Source: Chlorops oryzae (taxonomy: Eukaryota > Arthropoda > Insecta > Diptera > Chloropidae). From it: a stretch of DNA of 64,000 nt. Under the pieces are notes generated by a model. It was given only the letters and a program-made list of their open reading frames with translations, made no database searches and was not told where the DNA came from. A program made the translations under genes and the position numbers. This document shows, piece after piece, positions 57,989 to 64,000 of the stretch; within the stretch, counting starts at the first letter, position 1; the number at the start of each line of letters is the position of its first letter. The DNA is taken from contig CM035809.1 in the NCBI GenBank assembly GCA_020466095.1, forward strand, positions 1,858,798 to 1,922,797. Reading direction: 5' to 3'.

Positions 57989-60900
57989 TTTTTTTTTTTT
58001 TTTTTTTTTTAAACTTTGATTGTATTTTTTCTGGATCTTCCTTTGAGTGGGAACTAACAGAAAGTATTCGGATCTTATTTCTAAAATTTTACGTAACTAT
58101 TTATACATTTAGAGAAATATAAAAACAGTTTTTAGTTCCGATGAGCCTCAATATTAGAAACTGGGCCTTAGCGCTGTATAGCGGCCTGCGCTGATGAGTA
58201 CTGATCCCGCACGAGCGAGGTGCGTCAAGGTTAGAGAATCCTTGATTGGAAAATACACTGGCGTGCACGAGCGAGGTGCGTCAGACTTAATGAGTCCTGG
58301 TTAGCTGGAACGGTTGCTGTTGAAGTTCAGAATTGAGCAAACACGAGCGAGGTGCCTCAATCTGAACGAATCCTTGCTTAAACGAGTTTTAAGCATGCAC
58401 GAGACAAGGTGCAGATAACAGATAGCGGAGCATCTGTGTTATACTTCTAGACTCATAGATGCGGACGGAAGGTCCTTTCTTTTTAAGCGTGAACGACTCG
58501 TTGTGTTATTAAGACTTCTTGCTAGCTGGTTGGAGTGATGTCTTAATTTATGAATATACGACGCTTTTAAACGTATTATTTCGTCCTTAACGAGCGGAAT
58601 TTGTAGATCACGGTGAATACTTTCATTTCGAATGTACCATGGAGCACCTGTAATGATTCGGAGAATTTTCGATTGAGCTCTTTGAATTATTTCAATAGAG
58701 GAAGCACAGGCATTTCCCCACAGCTGAATGCCATATGTCCAAAGTGGCTTTAATAAACTATTATATAAAAGAACTTTATACTCCATATTTAGAGGGGAGC
58801 GATGGTTAATTAACCAGTGAATTTTTGATGCTTTTAGCTTTAGGTTGGTTCTTTTTGCTTCGATGTGCTTTCGCCAAGTTAATCGTTTGTCTAGATGAAC
58901 TCCTAAATATACGACATTATCTGCTTGAGGAATGGAAACTCCTTTAAGGAGTATAGTTGGACTTATTCCTTTTCTTAGTGTGAATGTAATGTGCTTACAT
59001 TTTCGTTCGTTTACATTTATACGCCAGGTTGAAAGCCAAGTTTCAATTAATTGCATATGCCCCTGTAGAGTTCTTGACGCTTCCATAGGATCGCGGTGGC
59101 AACTCAATATTGCTGTGTCATCAGCAAAAGTTGACATAACAATGTTGTCACTAGTAGGTATGTCGGCTGTGTATAGAAGGTAAAGAGAGGGGCCCAGTAC
59201 ACTGCCTTGCGGGACTCCTGCTTTTATTTCAAATTTTTCCGTAATGGTTTCATTAACTTTTACCCTAAAGAATCTTGTTTGAAGATATGATATGAGAATT
59301 CCATGTAAGTTTTGAGGAAGAAGAGATTTTATTTTAGCTATAAGTCCCTCATGCCACACTTTATCAAAGGCTTGAGCAATGTCAAGAAATATTGCAGAAC
59401 AGTATTCTTTTTTTTCAAAGGCATTCCGAATTTCTTGCGTGATCCGATTTACCTGTTCTATCGTTCCATGTTTTTTCCTAAAGCCAAATTGATGAGTCGG
59501 GATTAGGTTATGCTCGTGAACGTATGGCGTTATCTTAAAAAGAAGAGCTTTTTCGAAAAGTTTAGATAAGCAGGGGAGAAGGCTTATTGGTCGATAAGAG
59601 CTGGTTGATGTCGGGTCTTTACCTGGCTTCAATACCATCTTTATGAGCGATTCTTTCCATACCTCAGGGAAATGAGAAAAGGATATAATCGCATTAAAGA
59701 GTTTTGCTATATACGCGATAGCGATGATTGGTAACTCCTTGATCATTTTTGGGGTTATCAAGTCATAACCTGGAGCTTTTTTCTCGATAAGGTTTCCTTT
59801 TATAATACATTCTATTTCACTGACATGAAAGGTAATAGGGGTAGATTCGTTGTTTTCCTCATGTAGAGGAAGTCTAAGGCCAGATAAAGAAGAGTTTGGA
59901 AGGAAAACTGAGCACAAGTGTTGGGCAAACGCTAATGCTTTCTCCTCATCACTTCTTGCCCATGTTCCTCTTAAATCTCTTAAGGGAGATTCGTGGTCTG
60001 TGGGGGGGTTTTTCACTTTTAAGGCTTTCCACAGTGACCCTTTCGATGAACTATTTGGCGAAAGGTTAGAGATGAAGTTAAAATTTCTCTTATCTCGATC
60101 GTTTTGAAGAGCGATTTGGAGTTGCTTTGTAGCTCTATTGAGTCTGACTTTACTTTCAGGGGACCTATGTTGTTGCCATTCTCGCCTCAATCTACGCTTT
60201 TCTTGTAGAAGCCTTTCGATTACACTGTTAGTATGATGGCAATTTCTATGGACAGTGGTAAAGCTCGTTGGGGTTGAATGCTCCGCCGCTGAAATCAGTA
60301 TTGAATTTAAGGTTACAACCCCTTCATCGATTTGACATTCATTATTTATGGAATATTCAGAGTGTATGTGTGTTGCAACGTACTTTTTGTATTTTACCCA
60401 ATTTGTTTTAGAGGTGGTCAGTCTAAGAGGGGGGCACGTTGTTCTTGTGTTTCCCGAAATTTTGTAAATTAGAGGACAATGATCTGAAGACATTTCATAA
60501 CTTATCGACGTTAAAATACGAGAGTTATCGATACCTCGTATGATGGCAAAGTCTATAAGGTCTGGTATTTTGTTTTGATCTGTTGGCCAATACGTTGGAT
60601 GTCCAGGTGAAAGGAAGCCTAGATTACTGGATGAATTCATCAGGGTGTTGTAAAGTTGTCTACCCCTTGGAGAAATTAGGCGCGAACCCCAGTGGGTATG
60701 CTTTGCATTATAATCGCCTGCTGCTATGAATCTATTACCAAGGGTTTCAAAAAATTCTTTAAATTGGCTTTCACTTACTGAAAATCGAGGAGGACAGTAG
60801 ATTGCAGACAAAACTAAATTTACGCCAAGGCTTTCAATCGAGACTGAAGTCGCTTGGAGGTAATTTTTTGAGAATGGCTCTATAGAAAAATGCCTAATTC

Positions 60901-61113
60901 TATTGCGAATCAATATACCCGTTCCTCCATGTGCTTTCCCATCAGGGTGGTTCGTTTTGTAAAATTTATAGCCTGATAACGAAAAATTATTTTTATCTGT
61001 AAGATGTGTCTCTGAAATAAGCATCACATCAATAGAATTGTTTGAAAGGAAGTGTGATAATTCTAGCTTACGCTGATTTATCCCATTTGCATTCCATGAG
61101 CATATAATTAGTA
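57989..61113 (-). mobile_element. jockey-clade non-LTR retrotransposon, 5'-truncated
   Basis: Poly(T) at about 57987-58010 is the element's 3' poly(A). The 5' end falls at 61113, inside the first codons of ORF2, so the 5' UTR and ORF1 (gag) are missing, as in typical target-primed reverse transcription that stops early. The intact ORF2 and clear duplication indicate a recent insertion. It landed inside Transib-type element 3. Confidence 0.88.
58210..58414 (-). repeat. tandem repeat in the retrotransposon 3' UTR
   Basis: CACGAGCGAGGTGCGTCA recurs with variation at 58210, 58266, 58342 and 58398 (spacing 56, 76, 56). The linkers share GAATCCTTG or GAGTCCTGG. Lies just after the ORF2 stop. Confidence 0.78.
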
Positions 61114-61135
61114 AGTCAGAATGTTGGCTATACAA
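58439..61135 (-). CDS. retrotransposon ORF2: endonuclease-reverse transcriptase
   Basis: The frame is open for 898 codons. Its first seven codons (61135-61115) come from flanking Transib DNA, including a TTG start, and element sequence begins near LLIICSWNANG. The N-terminal APE-type endonuclease has WNANG, SETHL (Glu at about 42), AGDYNAKHTHWG and SSDHCP. The reverse transcriptase has YRPISLLPCLSKLFEK, FLDIAQAFDKVWHEG (Asp about 585), GVPQGSVLGPSLY and FADD (670-673). A C-terminal region follows. All catalytic residues appear intact, but the native start and ORF1 are missing. Block wording fits the jockey clade (jockey, X, BS, Doc types). Confidence 0.92.
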   Translation of the reverse strand: MYSQHSDLLIICSWNANGINQRKLELSHFLSNNSIDVMLISETHLTDKNNFSLSGYKFYKTNHPDGKAHGGTGILIRNRIRHFSIEPFSKNYLQATSVSIESLGVNLVLSAIYCPPRFSVSESQFKEFFETLGNRFIAAGDYNAKHTHWGSRLISPRGRQLYNTLMNSSSNLGFLSPGHPTYWPTDQNKIPDLIDFAIIRGIDNSRILTSISYEMSSDHCPLIYKISGNTRTTCPPLRLTTSKTNWVKYKKYVATHIHSEYSINNECQIDEGVVTLNSILISAAEHSTPTSFTTVHRNCHHTNSVIERLLQEKRRLRREWQQHRSPESKVRLNRATKQLQIALQNDRDKRNFNFISNLSPNSSSKGSLWKALKVKNPPTDHESPLRDLRGTWARSDEEKALAFAQHLCSVFLPNSSLSGLRLPLHEENNESTPITFHVSEIECIIKGNLIEKKAPGYDLITPKMIKELPIIAIAYIAKLFNAIISFSHFPEVWKESLIKMVLKPGKDPTSTSSYRPISLLPCLSKLFEKALLFKITPYVHEHNLIPTHQFGFRKKHGTIEQVNRITQEIRNAFEKKEYCSAIFLDIAQAFDKVWHEGLIAKIKSLLPQNLHGILISYLQTRFFRVKVNETITEKFEIKAGVPQGSVLGPSLYLLYTADIPTSDNIVMSTFADDTAILSCHRDPMEASRTLQGHMQLIETWLSTWRINVNERKCKHITFTLRKGISPTILLKGVSIPQADNVVYLGVHLDKRLTWRKHIEAKRTNLKLKASKIHWLINHRSPLNMEYKVLLYNSLLKPLWTYGIQLWGNACASSIEIIQRAQSKILRIITGAPWYIRNESIHRDLQIPLVKDEIIRLKASYIHKLRHHSNQLARSLNNTTSRSRLKRKDLPSASMSLEV

Positions 61136-61787
61136 ATATATTGCCGTGTGCCAAAAATTATTAAAATCGGTCAGACCCTAGGGGTACCTCCCACAGGCCC
61201 ATAGCTAAAGCTTTTTTTCGTTAAAATGCGTTGCAATTTGCATGACTCCGTTAGCTAATTTTTTCAAAATATTGCAAAAATTTGGGGATTTTTTTTTTTT
61301 TGCTGAAACTGAAAGAAGAAACTCTTACCTTTCACTTTTTTGCAGTGAGCCGATGTAGGTAGACGTAGCTACATTTTTTTTTTCACCAACGAAAATTGGA
61401 CTTCAAAAACTTCATTTTTAGTGCACTTTAGTATTGCACATATCTATTTAACCATTTACGGCAATCAGTTAGTTTATATTTTTTGTGAAAAATTAAATGC
61501 TATATTTAAATAAAAATATCAATCAAACTGCATAAGCAAACATTTCTTACTTATATTACTTACATTTCTACACGTTACTAAATTACATGCAAATTTTCAT
61601 TACTTTTTGCCGTACAATTTTCAGCTGAACTCGTATAACTCTTTCGAAGGCAAAATATGACATTTTAGGGAAACCAATTTCAGATTTCTCTAAGTCAAAC
61701 TATCCTCTATCAAACTGCATCATTAGACTTTTGAATAGCATTAGTCGAAAAAGTTACTTTTTTCCGCAACTTCCCCACTGTGCGACG

Positions 61788-63446
61788 GTCTGAGCTACTT
61801 ACATAAACTTCTCTCTTTGAAAGACTTTCATTTTCATTGATTGAACCACCTCGAATTCCAATTTGTATTTAGAAAAAACTCCTCAGGCTTTTACTAGAAG
61901 AAAATCACACTCTTTGAGTACAGAAATTTTAGGTTTCTATAAAAACGCTCTAACAAATCTGTGGCTTTCTTGATTAATGTTCGATAAGCTTTTATTGTCG
62001 TATGATACATATTTGAAGTCCATTAACGCGAGTCCTTGCTTCTTGCGCTGTGAAGTTAGGCATAAAAAATCATTAAAGCTCTCAAGTATCTTCAAGTCCA
62101 ATAAATCGAAGCCATTAAAATCGAGTTCTGTAAAAACGAGCTACAAATTTGCCACCGAAATGGCAGCACTCGACATTATCTTAAAAGGAAGAGGAACATT
62201 TTCGAATATGTGAAGCCTCATGCCAACTTCCGTTTGCGCGTAATTACTCGCGAGCTCCGAAGGGGTGGCAAAGCTCTTGAAAATCCATTTATGCTGCAAA
62301 CTGCAGATAAAACATTAATGGACAGCATAAAAGAGGAAGCGGAATGCCCGAAAATGCTTAAATTGGTGAAAGCATATATGCAAAAGGATATGACCCTCAA
62401 TATAAATCAATGAAGCCAGGCTGCAATAAGGGAAAACGAATGTTCGGAATGATTTTATAAAGAAAAAGAAAAAAGCCCTCACAGACGACAGACGAAATTT
62501 TACTCAGAGTGAAAAGTGCCTCCTGCAAATGTCGACTGCCCTGCGCGACACCGATTCATATGTATATTCACGACAGATCGTTTATTCAATAATTCGAATC
62601 GTATGTTCAATTTATGGTCATCGAAGAGGCAAAAATTAAAGAAAAAGTAATAGAAAGCCTTTAAAAAGCAACTATCGAACAAAGAGCTATGGTAAAAGTT
62701 TCATTTTGTTTCTTCAAATCAGTTCAGCTGTCCTTAAAAAATCAATAAAATATTCGTGAGTATAAATTTGTAAGCGAGTTTATTAATTTAATTAATGTTT
62801 TGAGCTGAAAGCATGACATGAGACCCATAATCGCAAGTAAAAAGTTCAAAGTTGACTAAAAACTTTTCATTTTTCACTTTAATTATGGACGGCACGGTTA
62901 CAGGTTACCATTATCTCCTTTATAATTATACGGCGCAGTGGGATTATAAAACCCATCACGAGCAATGCATGAACACATTAATTTTTTTGTATTTCTGGTA
63001 CCTATATCTGTTTTTGAGATTAATGGCTTTCCGCCTGCAGGGCGAAAAAAAGCGCTATACCGGTATGGAATCCAAACCATTAGATTTGAATCATATGTCA
63101 TTATGGCACTTTCCGTGGATTCACTCCATGGAACCAACAAGGGAAACATATCCCGCCCCCAGCCCGCTCTTCACGTTTTCTCTTATTTTTATCCGATTTT
63201 AAAGAGTGGAAAGTGAATAAACTATATTTCTCTGACTTTCCGATATACTAATTACTAAACAATATTGTAGGTACCTACTTTTGAGTTCAATTGGATCATC
63301 GGCCTGATGAAACTATTCCAACAAATTTGGTTTAGGAAAATAACATAAGTGGATGCCCAATCCATATCCGCATCTAAACATGTTATTAGTGAGTGCTGCA
63401 CTTCTACGTATGAGAAACTCATCAATTTTCAAATCAAGTCATTTTT
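61788..63446. other. unassigned noncoding sequence
   Basis: Several short frames (61977-62213, 62210-62413, 62852-63202) overlap in a slightly less AT-rich stretch, but none has motifs or supported splice sites. Confidence 0.35.
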
Positions 63447-63850
63447 ATACCCAGCGTAAGCGGGACATCCACCCACTGCCACGCCTACAAATCAATTTAT
63501 TGTGTTTTCAGTAAAATGCTTGTAACTTGCGAACCACTCAACACAATTCATTGATATTTGGTGTACTGGTAGACTAAGAAAAGGGACATATCCTAGAAAA
63601 AAATGGACGCCGTCCTCCTTGACCCACGCCCACAAATAAGGGCTTATCCTAACTTGTGAAGTAAAAGGCGTAGAAGTTTTAAATTCGCAACATAGGTTGA
63701 CCAAGGCGAATGAAAGGTGTAGGAAAAATTTATGTGTCCCGCCCACTTCCACGCCCACAAATAGAGAGGAAAAACATAGTGCGCCAATAATGTCGCGACA
63801 CTGGGTATTTCAAAGTCGGGCTTGACCGACTTTAGCTTTCTTACTCGTTA
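63447..63850 (+). mobile_element. short INE-1/DINE-1-like element
   Basis: Starts TATACCCAGCG and carries CCACGCC/CCACGCCCAC blocks. It ends with CTGGGTATT, the stem-loop AAGTCGGGCTTGACCGACTT and CTTTCTTACTCG. The terminal plan matches the element at 56103-56949, in opposite orientation and shorter. Confidence 0.62.
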
Positions 63851-64000
63851 TCCTTTATAATCCCATTCGCTTAGTTCACTTTTGAACTTTTAAGGAAAAT
63901 CCCAGGAATCTCATTGTGAGTTGTAGATATATGTATGTTTGTCTGGGAAATGAGTGCAAAAAATTGTGATGCTTAGACATTTGATTCTAAAAGAAGGCAA

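Larger units (their letters stand above)
57761..61782 (+). mobile_element. Transib-type element 3 (23-left, 12-right) split by a retrotransposon
   Basis: Perfect 5-bp duplication CGACG (57756-57760, 61783-61787). The left end is CACAGTG, 23-nt spacer, AAAAAAGTA. The right end read inward is CACAGTG, 12-nt spacer, AAAAAAGTA. Without the jockey-clade insertion the element is about 885 bp. CCCTAGGGGTACCTC near 57893 and again near 61170 shows an internal duplication. Confidence 0.85.

Noticed and set aside
58932..60107. Plus-strand frames over the retrotransposon
   Set aside because: Shadows of ORF2 on the opposite strand.
61977..63202. Several 60-116-codon frames
   Set aside because: Overlapping in different frames and strands with no coherent peptide family.

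Overview
The window is AT-rich eukaryotic DNA from a fly (Diptera, most likely a brachyceran with a large, repeat-loaded genome). This rests on a TipE-family sodium-channel accessory gene of fly type, introns of about 60-75 nt with GT-AG ends, GAGA-type promoter motifs, INE-1/DINE-1-like repeats and a jockey-clade retrotransposon. Host genes are sparse. The main one is the 5' part of a Teh1-like gene (coding exon 3305-4074, + strand) with a long triplet-repeat leader and an intron donor at 4075. No later Teh1 exon was found, so much of what follows may be its intron. A complete two-exon coiled-coil gene with a Dpy-30-like C-terminus lies on the minus strand at 30879-31811. Two possible exons of an unrecognised gene lie at 51734-51975 (-), and there is one orphan ORF at 45820-46533 (+).

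Most of the remaining structure is mobile DNA, much of it nested. I could define many elements by terminal inverted repeats plus target-site duplications. They include hAT types (7185-7672, 9205-9447, 16723-16915, 54624-55664, the last with a transposase C-terminus), TTAA-flanked piggyBac-like elements (9944-10686, 21477-22213, 50465-51208, and a divergent relative at 13681-14413), TTA-flanked Harbinger-like elements (28064-29276, 29356-29961, 32193-32333), a P-like element (34626-34968), long foldback hairpins (6624-8378, 22778-23872, 35324-37012) and tRNA-derived SINE-like sequences, two of them split by DNA transposons.

The most striking pattern is three Transib-type elements (40228-41259, 47678-49871, 57761-61782). 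Each has one end built as heptamer + 23-nt spacer + A-rich nonamer and the other as heptamer + 12-nt spacer + A-rich nonamer, with a perfect 5-bp GC-rich target duplication. This is the 12/23 geometry of V(D)J recombination signals. One copy holds a decayed gene that resembles the N-terminal part of a Transib transposase; another was split by a 5'-truncated jockey-clade retrotransposon whose ORF2 is still open (58439-61113, -).

Other notable structures are a three-level nest of elements with subterminal palindrome arrays (24682-27306), the innermost rich in heat-shock-element-like GAAATTTC, and a 500-bp-arm inverted repeat (35324-37012) whose loop encodes the C-terminus of a widespread arthropod orphan protein family, which suggests that family is transposon-borne.
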